From Siphonodentalium dalli (lineage: Eukaryota; Mollusca; Scaphopoda; Gadilida; Siphonodentaliidae): a stretch of DNA of 64,000 nt. The translations under genes and the position numbers were made by a program. Location of the stretch: NCBI GenBank assembly GCA_032622095.1, contig CP136067.1, positions 79,140,705-79,204,704 of the forward strand, read 5' to 3'. Numbering within the stretch: position 1 is the stretch's first letter; every line of letters begins with the position of its first letter. A model generated the notes under the pieces. It did not search any database, had not been told where the DNA came from, and saw only the letters and a list, made by a program, of their open reading frames with translations. Below are positions 32,662 to 45,583 of the stretch, in pieces.

Positions 32662-32707
32662 GCTTTGTTCCACTCAAAACTATGTTAAAAACCACATGCC
32701 ACTTTAA

Positions 32708-32877
32708 CCCTGTATTTACTAAATACTCATCGACAAGAAATTCCCTTAAGAAATGTTCTGCACTTTTATTATCTGCTGTTTGCTCATGTTTCCTGAAAAC
32801 CTCTCCAGATGAATAATAGACCATTCCAATGTATACTTTTATAACTGAATGGGAGAATCCATTTAGTATAGAAATTG
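32708..32877. mobile_element. TTAA-flanked MITE, CCCT…TACTAAAT family
   Basis: TTAA stands at 32704-32707 and 32878-32881. Ends are CCCTGTATTTACTAAAT and, reversed, a related ATTTAGTATAGAAATTG. Interior blocks (CTCCAGATGAATAATAGACC, CCAATGTATAC, AACTGAATGGGAGAATCCA) recur at 21540-21710, 53370-53460, 54400-54500 and 61545-61705. The left-end block (CTTTCTATACTAAATATTCA) recurs at 31155 and 60740. This copy is the most complete. Confidence 0.75.
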
Positions 32878-33289
32878 TTAAATTAAGTAGAGTTATAAAT
32901 ATCAAACGAAAGTTAAAAATATGTTTACATAGCTAGTTTTCTGGCACTGGAGGATGACCAAGTTATGTCTCTATGTAGAAGCAATTACTCTGAATTGTCA
33001 TTATCACATGGTATCGGGCAAAGAGACACCGAGGATCTCCCAATATGTGCAAATTGTCACCCAGAATTTCAAAATCTCATCAAAAACACAATTTTAGTTG
33101 TCTGCTAACTATTATGATAATTTTTTTTTGATCGGAGTGGAATTTCAACGGAATTTGCATGGGCATTCCATTCGCTTTGTAATTGACTGGCACTACAGTT
33201 CCATAGCCTTGAATCAACTTTGAGATGCTAGGTGAATTTTTGCACATCTTGAACGAAACCATGTGACAATGACCAATTCACAATCACTT

Positions 33290-34320
33290 ACTGCTGGTAT
33301 TTAGTTGACAAACCTTCCCTTTGCGTGGAAGGCCAATTTCCCCACTGGCATGAACTGACGTATCCCCACACATACATTTTCCCCACCCCGACACTTCTCC
33401 ACCTGGACATTTCCCCACCAAGTTCATGTAAATCAATATGTAAGATGCTGTGACTGAAGCCCAAAGCCATGATTATGTTTGTTTCATCGAAACATTGAAG
33501 TGTGTTTTAACTAAAGTCAACTCATCAGACAATGTTTTGACCAACATGCAATGTGTGTCTTGCACAAAACCATGTGACAATGACCAAGTTTGCATCACTT
33601 ACCCACTGACATGAATGGACATATCCCCGCACAGACATTTTCCCCCGACACTTCAACCTGGACATTTCCCCACTCAGTTCATGTAAAGCAATTTGTAAGA
33701 AGCTGTGACTGAAACCACATGTGACTGTGACACAGGTATGGCCTCAGCATCACGCCCTCAGCAACTGGATGCAATATATTGACAATATACTCTGGAGTGC
33801 ATGAACATAAAATATGGTTAAAGCAATTTATTAAATGCAAATAGCTTGTTCCAGCCTCTGTATAGTATATTATACATGTACCAAAAAATATAAACATATG
33901 GCTGAAGTCAGTCTAAGTTAACTACATATCCACATAACTCACTATTAGTAGCCTCAAGATAAAAGTGTGTGTCCAATCGAAGCGATTAACATAACACGAT
34001 GTGTCATAATTTGGGGGAATTCTGCGTGCTTCCAGGAAATGACATTTCGATGAGACTACGATAGACTCAGTATGTCAGTATCAAAATAAAATCACTGTAA
34101 AATATGGCTTTACACTCTACTTGTCGTGTTTGTAATAATCGTGTTTTCTATTGAAATAAAATACTGTCCCGTTTAGCCATTGTAAATTATTTGATTAATA
34201 CGCGCTTTGGGTAAACGAGAGGAAATATTCGAACCTGATATTGAGTAAGTGGGAATTGTCCGCAATGGGGAAATGTCTGTTTAGTCATTAGACCTGTGGG
34301 GAAATGCCCCGGGATTTAGT
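33290..34320. repeat. 'TTTCCCCAC' dispersed repeat, two direct copies and an inverted piece
   Basis: 33330-33475 and 33600-33715 share GACATTTCCCCAC, AGTTCATGTAAA.CAAT and AAG..GCTGTGACTGAA blocks. 34245-34320 has the inverted TGGGGAAATG blocks. Function unknown. Confidence 0.55.
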
Positions 34321-34773
34321 AATAGAACCAGCTTATAACCCGTTAGTGTTCGTCATATCACCAAAGATATATGAGATACATGTACATGCCTAAATAAATC
34401 ATTTCTCAAAAATACAAACATGATATTTACATACCAGAATCTAAATCAAAAGCAAAATTGGTTTTATAAAAATTCGCCTGGAATCCTAAATATATCTTTA
34501 ATATCATGAGATACAATTCTCGTGAGTTATAATTATTTATTAAATCTTTGAATGAGATTACAATAGTATGATATATTTTCTACTCATGACATGATAGATC
34601 ACTCATATATTGCTGTTACAATAGCGATATACCACTGCAGTTAACAAACCTTTTTTTTCAGCCTTCTACTGCTCATTATGTCTCTGACATGAAAATGAGT
34701 AATGTTTCTAGATCTATGTCGAACTATGTCTGAACATCACTTCAAACCAAACTGCTGATGCAGCATCAAAGAT

Positions 34774-34935
34774 CCTGTGCCAGTGCATCTCTTATATATG
34801 TGAGAATGCACTGGCTTACAAGGTCAAGGTAAATATTGTTAGGCCAATGCATTCTCACATATATGCAAAGCTCCCTATGGGATTGGTACAGGGTTTTTGC
34901 AAAATTTCAGAAAGCTCCAGTCATGGAAGGGTAAA
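34774..34935. mobile_element. Palindromic MITE (CTTATATATG family), copy 2
   Basis: CCTGTGCCAGTGCAT…TTATATATGTGAG and its complement, followed by CAGGGTTTTTGCAAAATTTCAGAAAGCTCCAG, an inverted match to the left flank of copy 1 at 24195-24240. Confidence 0.55.
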
Positions 34936-35159
34936 GTATTACAACTTGGCAAGTCTCTGATGAAGGCCCACCCTGGTGAAATCTGCATAAGACATGTAGG
35001 GAGCATTAGTAGAACTCACAGTCTACCCTCTGGGATCCTCTTCTTCACTGTTTCTCACCTGTGCGCAAACCTAAGGCCATCATCAAATATAGCGCATGTG
35101 CAAATACAAAGAAAGTATATGCGTCTATCGAGCAAACCAACCACCTGATTTGAACAGTA

Positions 35160-36830
35160 AGGACTTTTATAGTCGTTCTTTCCTTTTAACAGTTATTCAA
35201 GCATGTGGATTACCAGTTGTGATTTTATCATTCCTGCATGTTCAGTACTATAGACCAATTGACAAATGTTAAAGCACTAATGGCATCCATCCAACATTAC
35301 CTTGGGCTGATGTGGCCTCTGTGGCAGATTTCTGTAGATTAAGGTACTGAGAATCTATGAATGTTGAAATTGAGTACCCAGACTTCTGACTCAGTGGATT
35401 TAGTTCTAGGATTTATTCAAATCTGTTTGTCTGGTTCAAAGTAGAGTTGAGGATTTCCATTGCTGCTGATGATTATACATGTATTAAAACATGAACATGT
35501 TTTTTTTTTTTCGGTGGTTGAAAAAAAATTCAAGAGTTGATTTAAATTGAGTGTACCTGAAACCTGTGAAGTATTTATTGATTTCTTTTTCTAATCTCCA
35601 CATTTCATGATTCCAGGTACCCTATTCTACAAAACCTGTGACTGTGACCATATTGGCTTCATTTTAGCACCCATAATTCATTAATCTTGAATGTAGTTTG
35701 TTGAATGCTTATTAATTATGATTTAGTGTAATATTGCAACATTCCATATACCATGGTAGAGTATTCCAGAATACCTTAATAAGCATTGTAAAATGTTCTA
35801 TAATGTGATATTCCAAAGATTAAGACTCTGCTTGTTTTATCGGTCTCAGTTACCCTGTTGAATGCATGATATTACTAATGTACTCTATACTGTATGAATT
35901 TATATGTGCTGTTCACATTAAGAAAATTGGGAGGTTTAGATTGGAAAATGTGAGCATCGCACTTTTAACCATTTGACTATAACTCTCTATATAATTTCCT
36001 CCAAATACAGATGAGCTACATGTACAATCTGTCAAAAGTTCATCATAATATCAGTGTGGCTTCTTTCACTCGAGTAGCGGTCACATAATGCATGTTTCAT
36101 GTCTCATTGCACACGTAGGAAACCAATGGAAACTGGGGTACAGACCTTGTGTGAAAATAGATCATGGGTGTCTTGCTATTGGACAATATCTTCGCAAGAA
36201 AAGTATAGATAGTTCTAGCCTCTCATATTGTTGGAAGTGTGATAATCACATTATCCTATCTCTCCAGTGTTATAGATAGGCTCTGACTGGTATCTGAGAT
36301 ATAAATTCCTGGGCCATGAACCTCAGTCACCAATCAAGTCTCTAACCCAAAGCGGTTTTGATTTTAAATTTGTTTAAAACATATATAAACGTTTGTATGA
36401 AAGGACAAACTAGTAAATGAGTTGTGAAAATTCACAATCGGATGCACATTCAAAAATTAGTAATTGTTAAAAACTCATATTTATGACTGAAATTTACAAG
36501 AAAAATAGGTATCGATTGTGTCCTGATTTGAACATCAAATACACCTCAACCATTTAATAGATGTTGTAAAATGCACAATACCCCTTTTACTCATAAGTAC
36601 AATAGCTCCAGCTAGAGATATCTAGCTCAGCCACTGTATGTGTTCAAGATAGCAGCTATCCGAAAGTTTGAAGCAGCAGATTAGAGATTACATTAGTGAC
36701 GTAGGATCATGGCCCTGAATTCATTTCCTCATTGCCAATTCAGAGGCTTTACCATACGGAATTATCATTGGATATATAACTTTTAAAAAAGTTTATCTAA
36801 ACATATTGATGGAGGATTGAAATGATGGGA
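35160..36830. other. Intergenic, nothing recognised
   Basis: AT-rich sequence downstream of LNPK. No frame with coding character, no clear repeat structure, no RNA gene seen. Confidence 0.5.
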
Positions 36831-36831
36831 A

Positions 36832-36982
36832 CAAGCCTTGAAATAGTGTGTCTGTCATTTGCAGAATGAGGTCCCCAGAGGGTGCATTTAGTGATGCTAG
36901 CCCACATAGCAGGCTAGCATCACCAAATTCACCCTCTGGGGACCTCATTCTGCAAATGACAGACACGCTATATCAAGGCTTG
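36832..36982. mobile_element. Palindromic MITE, GAATGAGGTCCCC family
   Basis: A ~151 bp near-perfect hairpin with arms CAAGCCTTGA…TGTCTGTCATTTGCAG and GAATGAGGTCCCCAGAGGGTG around a TAGCCCACATAGCAGGCTA apex. It is related to 55295-55475, 52995-53095 and the inner parts of both foldback arms (6018-6140, 10660-10780). Confidence 0.85.
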
Positions 36983-39900
36983 GATGGGAAAAATTTGGAT
37001 AGTCTCTAGAGAAGATAACATAATTTATGCTTTGAATTTCATGTTCATTGTTCGAACAGAAAATGCAATTATTACAATTACATAGACAATTTTTATGTGC
37101 CAAATTTTGTTTTTCAAAATAAAATGTTCTTCCATCTTGTACAGTGTGTAAGGGTACTGAGAATTATGTTTTGTCACTGATTATGCTTCACCTCTTAGAA
37201 GGATTTTAAACATATTGACAACTGAAGAATATAAATTTAGAGTTATCTTTTCATCAGTTACCAAATAGTCATGAGAGAGAGATACCAGTAATATTTAGTT
37301 GAAATATTTCATTTTATTCACCATTTGTTGCATCCTTACTAACTGATTGTGTAAAATATTTTTCTCATTCTATGGAATATTATAGAGGTAAAATATGAAT
37401 TAATTTATGTAGCATATGTATCTACTCTTGTCATAACACTAGTACCACATTTCAGCCCTCATAATTGGCTACGGCAATCAGCAATGCCGAAGACATTTGC
37501 TGAAGCAAACTGGGCCACGGCAAAGAATTGCTGAAACCGAACAGTCTGAATTAAGAGGGCTGCACATTGTATATTGGAAAGTAAATTGTCTGGTTGACAT
37601 AAATGCCGACAACCAAACTCCATTGATCCCTCAATGAATATACCAAAGGCTCAATTGGCGCTAGTATACTTCATATATACATGTATTAACCTTTTTGATT
37701 ATGGCAACAATTTATCAATAAATACCACTAACTGAGTGATAACCTACAACTAACCCACACATGAATACTGCTTGGAAGATAACAATTCCGGTGCATATAC
37801 ATGGGGGATCTTTTCATGTTTACATGATCTATGTAAATGTTTGTTTACAGTTTACCACCAGAAAGCAGAATAAGTGTACCAACTACTAAAATATCTGCTA
37901 TGAGGTCTATTGATGCAGATAATAATACCCATCAAATTGAATTGGTAAAAAACATCCCAACTAATTGCTTCCCCAACCCCAAATTCAGATTGGAAATGTT
38001 TCAACTTGGGGTCGGAGGGGGGGCACAAATTTTTATAATGTTTTTTTTTAATTTCTATTAAATTGGAATTATACCAATAAATGTTCAAGATCTTCAGGCA
38101 TGAATTTGCCAACTTTTGTTTAGACACTGAAATTTTCATGTCGCTCTTTTTACAGCATTTATAAGTGAATCTACAAAAACACTTTGATTTATTCCATCCT
38201 GTGAAAATATTTATTACCATCTGTCAAGGATAAAATGTGAGTAAAACGTGTAAGTGTAGATACATGAGCAGTGATCTTCCACAATTGTTTACATTACTTT
38301 GTCTTGTGTTATTGTCAGATTTTCTAGTGCTAAAAATTGATCGTTAACTACAGTTATTTGCTAATATTTATTTGCTAACAATAAATGCGTTCTCTTGTTT
38401 ATTAAATGTTTGAGTGGTGATGGAGTGTGTAATAAACTAGTAATTGAGTTCCAATTGACTACTTTTTAAATTTGGACTTATATTTGTGAACTAACACAGT
38501 TCCAGGTAAGAAAAATTCTTGTGAATATGTTTATCTCTTTTCTTTTTAATTGTTTAATTTTTCATTACATTCATCACTGTTTTGTCCTAATGTCGTGTAC
38601 ATTTCTGAGCAATTTTTAAAGATGGGCTACACTTGAACACAAACAGCTCATTCAGGTATAAGAAACTACAGTCCTCTGCACTAAACATAAATTTGTATCA
38701 GAAGCTAATTTCAAAATTTATCTCCAATCTTTATGATTACAACTTAAGAAGTTGATCAGACACATGTTAATTCTAAGAGAAATATTCATGGTTCTATACC
38801 AGTTGCAACAGCATACAAAATCTAACTGAACATTATGTTTTGCTTTGTTCCACAGAGAAAAATGTTGAAAACCAAGTGTGACATATAAACTAGACCGATA
38901 ATTCATAGGCTATAAATATCAATAATGTCATTGAAAATATAAGAATTGCTGTCCCTTTAAAACATTGGAAATGGAATGAAAATAATGAATAAAACATTCA
39001 ATATCAAACAGAATAGTGTCTTTAAGGTGGCGCTTCTCTTTTTGAACGTATTATTTCATTCACTAGAATCTAAATAAACAGTAAAATAGCTTTTGTAAAA
39101 TTGGTCTAGAACCCTGATTAAATGAGTTTAGAGCCAAGGCCAACCAACCAGTTTGAATTAAGATAGTGTGTTGATAATATCAGGCTCAACTATTTCAGAT
39201 CAAATGTAGGCTCATGCAAAATTCCCAATATATTTTCTGTTAAATATGTATTCAGGCTACCATACCTCCAGTTAGAACATAGCAGACTAAACATTAATAA
39301 CTTTGTTTTCGACTTTGTTCTGCTGAAAATTGTGGAATATCAAATATGACATATAAACTAAACCTATAAATTTAAATGAATATCATTTTATTATTGAAAA
39401 TTTAAATAAAATTTTTTGGTTCCCTTTGAATCATTGGAACAATATGAAATAATTGCATAGAAAATTCAATATTAACAAAATAGCATCTTTGATATGTGAT
39501 TTTATACATGTACAATGGAACCTTATAAAAAGTAAAATAGGTTTTGTAAAAATTAACCTGGAACAGTAAATACAAATTTAAAGTTCGTGTAAGCCTATGC
39601 AATTTGAAAAAGAGTATGTATAGTATGTAAAATCATTATTACCAAGAAAATATTGTATTTGTGTACCTGGTCTAATGCTATATAATGCTATAATACAAAA
39701 AAGAATGCTGTCACTTGAACATTGATTTGAGTTACAGTTATCATTTGACATTTCTTAATACTTGTGGCTGGCCACAAATGTTCTCTAGAATAACTAGGCT
39801 TGGCCACTATGTGTCTTCAGTTAATTTGTTAATATATATAAATGCAATCCTACATATATATTCTTTAATTTAACATCTTTTAAGACCCATCAATATATAT

Positions 39901-41269
39901 ATCACATCTATGGAGGCACAGACTACATATATGTATCATCCAAGCGCAAAGTTAATTTTATGTTCTCACAATATTTGCCTATCTATTTGAGCTTCATCTC
40001 TGAATGTCAGATATTGGCTCATCATGATAAAGCCAGATTATATGATTTTAAGAATCCACAAACTTTCCAGATTACAACATAGATTTTACCTAAAAAATAT
40101 ATCATTGATGATTACTTTAGTTTTAGAAATGCAAAAAAAAAAAGAATCAGCTGCAGAAAGAAGTCTTGACGAAAAGTAAGGAATATATTTTGAACAACCT
40201 TACAAAGACTGATCAATATTGATGTGGATATGTCATGCATGGGTAGTTTTGAGCCCAAACACTATTACAAATGTAGATACAATCAAATGATCTGGCTATT
40301 TTATTTCATATCATTCATCTGGTTAATTCTCTACTTAATTTACACTGGGTGCAATTGTTCTCACTCATGATTGAGATTAATGTTTGTATTTTTGATAAAT
40401 TTGGGGGGGTGGGGGGTTGAACTTGTAGTTATCATTCTCCCATTCAGTTCTAAAAGTATACATTGGAATTCTTCCATTCTTCATCTATATGCGTGTCCTG
40501 ATAATGCAAGCAGACGCCAAGCAGTGAAATACTGTCAGGGATTCATTTATAGAAATATTTTTGGATAAGTTCAATAAACAATAGGCTGAAGTTATTAGCT
40601 GAACATTCCAAGAAATGAAATATGATTAACTACTCATCAGTATTCAGACAGTAAAAACTGTTATCAAGAGTTATAGTGGTGTGAATCACACTACCTGGGT
40701 GTTCAAATGCACATCTTACTTGACATAATTATCCCTTATTATTGACAGGTGATATAGAAATGGGTTCCCCTCCTCCGTGTGGGCATTCATCCATCCACCT
40801 GTAACTTTCGAGCTTGTCATCAAACGCCTGACTTTAATGATATCTGGTATGGTCATGAACCAGAATATGAGAAAGGATATCCAACTGGATCCATTCATTT
40901 TTTGCAGAGTAATGGCCTTTACAGTGAAAAAATGCATCATAGCTCATGTTTTAATTACCTTTCGTATAGTAGTGGGTGGACTGTAAACTTTTTGCTTCCA
41001 TTAGTTGTATTCAAATGCCATTCTTATATAAAAGTCAGATTTAGTGTTTAGTTTGGAAGAATCAGTGTCTGTTTATTGGCATTCAATTTGGTCCAAATTA
41101 GGTTTGGCCCAAAAAGTTTGGACAAATGGAATTTTTCTTTGGCCAATTTCAAAATAAATCTGGCCAATTTAACCACTAACATTGTCAACCCTGCATTCGT
41201 CAATCAAATGTACTGGATTAGTACTCAAATATCAATTTGAAATAGCTATACATGTTTTATATTAAAAAT
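36983..41269. other. Intergenic, nothing recognised
   Basis: AT-rich, with AT dinucleotide stretches near 39830-39930. A partial 'GTGATATAGAAATGGGTTCC' repeat start at 40750-40990 resembles the left end of the Helentron-type element at 6735. No host exon identified. Confidence 0.5.
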
Positions 41270-42060
41270 AGCCGGTGTCCGTCCGTCCGGAAAGTTTCCG
41301 GATGAGAACAATATTTTGGGCTATCGGATCAAAACCAAATTTGGTATGCGAGTTTATCAGCTCAAAACACAGATCAAGTTCGAATATGGGTTCAGTCCAC
41401 CCATTTTGCCGGAGTTATGGCCCCTTTTCGACTTGGAATCTGTCCATCCATCCGGAAAGTTTCCAATGATAACTTTGTTTTGGGATATCGGATCAAAACA
41501 AACTCTGGTTTGTGAGTTTATGAGCTCAAAATACGAGTCAGGTTCAAATACGGGTTCGGTCAGCCCATTTTTCCAGAGTTATGGCCCCTTTTTTACTTAG
41601 AATTTTGTCGTTTTGAGGTTTCTGGATGATAACTTTAGTTTCTGTGATCTGATCTGAATAAAATTTGGTATGTGAGGTTATCAGCTCTAAATACAGTTCA
41701 AGTTCGAATATGGGTTCAGTCAGCCCATTTTTGCCAGAGTCATGGTCCTTGTCGACTTAGAATTTGCTGATTATTTTGGTTTCCGGATGATAACTTTAGT
41801 TTTTAAATTTGGTATGTGGATTAACCACATGAAGATACATGTCAAGTTCGAATTTGTGTTTTTGGTCTGCCCATTTTTGCCGGAATTATGGTCTTTGTTG
41901 ACTTAAAACTTGCCGATTATTTTGGTTCCCAGATGTTAACTTTACTTATAGTTATCTGATTGTTTTTAAATTCAACTGAATCTCTTGATATTTGGTACGG
42001 TGTTCAATTTCAGAAGACAAAGGCCAAGTTTGAATTTGGTCACGGCCCGATGAATTTTGG
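41270..42060 (+). repeat. ~190 bp tandem repeats with GTCCGTCC lead and 'GGATGATAACTTTAG' units
   Basis: About four to five diverged units follow a short GTCCGTCCGTCC microsatellite. Each has a CCGGATGATAACTTTAG-like block, an AAATTTGGTATG(T/C)GAG block, a CAAGTTCGAAT(T/A)(T/G)GGGTT block and a GCCCATTTTTGCC.GAGTTATGG block. The same family is seen at 23820-24150 (plus) and 63290-63545 (inverted). A Helentron-derived origin is likely by analogy. Confidence 0.7.
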
Positions 42061-42789
42061 CAGTTAAAATAAGGCTATTCTTACTAAAAAGCCACCTTTT
42101 TAGGGGGACACGTGGTCGGCGACCTATTATCTGATATTAATTCTGAAGAAGATGAAATAATTGTTTTGACTCTTATCTGTTACCAAACAAAACACACAAA
42201 CATTTTCTGGCCCTACTTTTTAGTATTTATATGGATGGGATAATGTGATAATAGATCAGGTTTATCCGGATTTAAATATATGTACAAGTTCAGCTTCCCG
42301 GAGATGGTGCCTATATGTATAGTATATGTTTAATGTTATATGCTCTGGCAGTTTTGTTCATTGTTATTGCTCTGGATTGAATAAACTAATCCCATGCAAC
42401 ATATGTCTGTATGTTATATATCCAGTGACCTGCAGGGGGTCTGCAAATTTTTTCCGAACACCAGGCGGGGTTGGGTGTGTGGTTCAGCAGCCCGGCTAAC
42501 ACAATTTTTCCTGGCTCCGGGATTTTTTTCCTGTAGTCAGTTTGAATTCACTATCAGTTAATAATGAGGGATCACACTAATGGGTAATAAAAAAGGTCAG
42601 TTTGCTAGATGTTTTCATCAAGGATCTATTAATGCACATTGACATGGAAAGGCTCAGGTTTAAATATTTCTATTAAAAATCATTTATTCAAGCTGATATA
42701 AATGAAAACATAACACAAACTCTACAAATAAAAATAGACTATTCAAAAAACCATAAAAAAATAAAACATAAAGGTGTTAAAACACACTT

Positions 42790-43320
42790 TAACCGATTTC
42801 AATGTTATTCGGTACATGGGTCTAGGAACACCTCTAGATGGTAGCTATCGAAGTTGAACGATTTTCGATGAAAAACATGGCCACTGGCAGCCACATTGGA
42901 TTTTACTCTTTGCGCCACTAAATCCTTTAGCACACCCTACAGAGCTTATCCCTCAAACGATCATAACCAAACTTGATATGAATCCTCGGTGTGACCTCTC
43001 GATGGGTGACTACCATTTTTTCACGAATGTAAAAAACATGGCTGCCAGCGGCCATCTTGGATTTTACTCTTTGTATGACCAAATCCTTTAGCACATCTTA
43101 CAGGTCACATTTCTCATCCAATCATCACCAAACTTCATATGGATATTCGGGGTGACCTCAAGATGGGAGCCTCCCTTTTTTTCATGAAATTTGTTCAAAA
43201 CAAACATGGCCACCAGCAGCCATCTTGGATTTCAAATGTGAATCCATCAGCACAACCTACAGCCCACATTTATTGGAGAATTACTTTGAAACTTTACAGC
43301 CATATTGGTGAATCAAAAGT
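42790..43320 (+). repeat. 'GGCCATCTTGGATTTTACTC' dispersed repeat, copy 3
   Basis: About three units, without the leading microsatellite. A short inverted piece also lies at 50665-50715. Confidence 0.75.
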
Positions 43321-43624
43321 AGGAACGCTTCTATAATCATGATACGGAACATAGATCAGATATGATCAGGACAACTAAGTAAAATAGTCGTTTGAAGGGG
43401 GTGGGTCCCTATCCCAGAATTGGAAAAAATCTAAATTAGGGGGTGGTGGGTACACAGAGTGCGGAAGAAAAAAAAAGTGCCTGAGGGTATTTTTTTCCAT
43501 AAAATCTGAGAAATGCCTACAAAATATCTGAATGGGCAGTATTTATTATACATATCCAACAGGGCTAATGCTCCCTACTATGAAAAAATGAAGCATCAAG
43601 AGACAATATATTGTTGGTTAAGTG

Positions 43625-44081
43625 GTCCTGCTAATTTGCTATGATGCTGATGGGTCCTGCTGAATGCTATGATGCTGGTAGGGCAAAGAAATGATGTAAA
43701 GAAAAAGGTCTTTGGCTCATCTGAATAAATCATGAGTGCGGAAGAGCCGTGTACATGTATAAAACATTCAATAACATGTATATTGTTAAATATTGTAATA
43801 ATGGCGTTGTGGGTTGTTGCAAGCCGTTCATAAATAAGATGAATATTCCTGTCAGTTTGCATACACAGCACCACCGTTCTTAAAATATTTAGAAATATTT
43901 ATGTTCTTGAATGTTTCATACCAACACTGGCGTTTGTTCAATTCACTCAGTTTAGCCAACGCTGAAAAAATTACAATTTTGAAATAAATATTGGTAACTT
44001 TTAACAGTATCGCTTTGATCTATCAGCATTGATCTTAACAATTCAGCAGGACCCAACAGCATCATAGCAAATTAGCAGGAC
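43625..44081. mobile_element. Inverted-repeat element with ~40 bp arms
   Basis: GTCCTGCTAATTTGCTATGA TGCTG… at 43625-43664 is matched in reverse at 44041-44081. The interior is ~375 bp with no reading frame of note. No target duplication could be identified. Confidence 0.7.
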
Positions 44082-44670
44082 TAATTATCTTTGGGTGGTA
44101 TAATTAGTTTTTGAACAGGACCACAGTGACTTAAAAAGCATCCAAATCCATATGGTGTTCCTGCATAGGCCAAAATTATATTTCGACAAATCAGATTTAT
44201 GGAGGCATGGACTCAGTAGGAGTGATCATTGCTTCGGTGAGCGTTAACAAAGTCTAATTTCTTATCGAAATGGCATATTTAGATGTGCCTAAACCCAGAT
44301 CAAGCTTGAAAATCGGTCCAGATTTCCGCACATGTGATCTGAACCCTCGCCAATTACCGGGAGAATTGTTCAATTCTATCCAATTTACCACCCCTCGCAA
44401 AAGTATAAGATTTTTGGTGATGATGATTTATTCTCATAATTCGCATGAACATCGAGAAGTACAGAGAAAGAAGTATTTACAAAATAATATAAGGATATAT
44501 ACATTATATATACATTATATATACGGTGCTATGGTGATATCTATATCCTAATATGTGAATATAATAATGTATGTTGTTATCGTGTTTCATTTGGCTCTGT
44601 GGTATGAAATTGTTAGTACTGCTTCCTGAAACAGATGACCACATGCGTCATCTTTTACATCTCTGTTTAA

Positions 44671-45150
44671 AGGTACTCAACCCGTAAAGAGGGTCCCCAT
44701 CTCAACAGATTCCAACAACAACTATCCGATCAGAGGGTCCTATATTACTATTTCTTTGGCTTTGGGGGTAAAAAATATTTGATTCGAGTCGAGGAACCCA
44801 TCAAACAAAGCTCAGAGTCATTAGATATTGATTTTTGAAAATTCTTATGTTCTCGAGGTGAGTACTTATAACTGCCGTCAATTTGGTAACATGCTCGAGA
44901 TTTTACGCCAAAATTCTATTCAAACAGACAAGGATGGATAACTCTATAATCAAGTGGGTAATAATAACGAATTTTTTACTATCTTCTGGGCCAGAAAGAA
45001 TTCCCGATAATGAAAAATAATAGGTTTCTAAAATCGATATCTAACAAATCTGAGCTTTGATGGGTGACTTCCTCGACTCGAATCAAATATTTTTGACCCC
45101 CGAAGCCATTGAAATAGTAATTGAGAGGAGTTTTATCGGGTTGAGTACCT
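44671..45150. mobile_element. TTAA-flanked MITE, AGGTACTCAA family, copy 2
   Basis: TTAA at 44667-44670 and 45151-45154. Perfect 14 bp ends AGGTACTCAACCCG and CGGGTTGAGTACCT. Inner arms carry TACTATTTCTTTGGCTTTGG and ATTCGAGTCGAGGAA with inverted partners. Confidence 0.88.
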
Positions 45151-45583
45151 TTAACGGTAAATAGTCGATCGGCATTATAACATTAGTAATTTGACAGAGT
45201 CTTTCTGATGACAGATATAGTTACATAGTGTGTTTGTCATAACTAATTTGGAATTTAGGAGTGACAATATTAAGATAATTTGACAAATTCAGATATTTAG
45301 TTGATTGATGAGTTCGGATCAGGACCGTGGCCCAGTGTGAGTGTTGCACGACACGAATGCATGCCTGCAGGTGTTGTTTAAACGTGGTTCAGAACTTGTA
45401 GCTGTCTTCATGTTAAGTTATGGATTGGAAGGGGGGTCAATACACAAACAATGGGCTGGTATAAATTCGCCCCTAAAAGGGGACAGTCCTCCGTTAAATT
45501 ACCGTTTAAATGAGCACCTTCAGCAATATATAATGTGTATATGTATACATGTACAATATACGTATTTAAAAGTATAGTCTATA

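Noticed and set aside
32651-32905. 84-residue minus-strand frame
   Set aside because: It is the reverse of the 32708-32877 MITE; the related frame at 21517-21789 is the same repeat.
37837-38220. Overlapping frames on both strands (74 and 122 residues)
   Set aside because: AT-rich chance frames with no homology or splice context.
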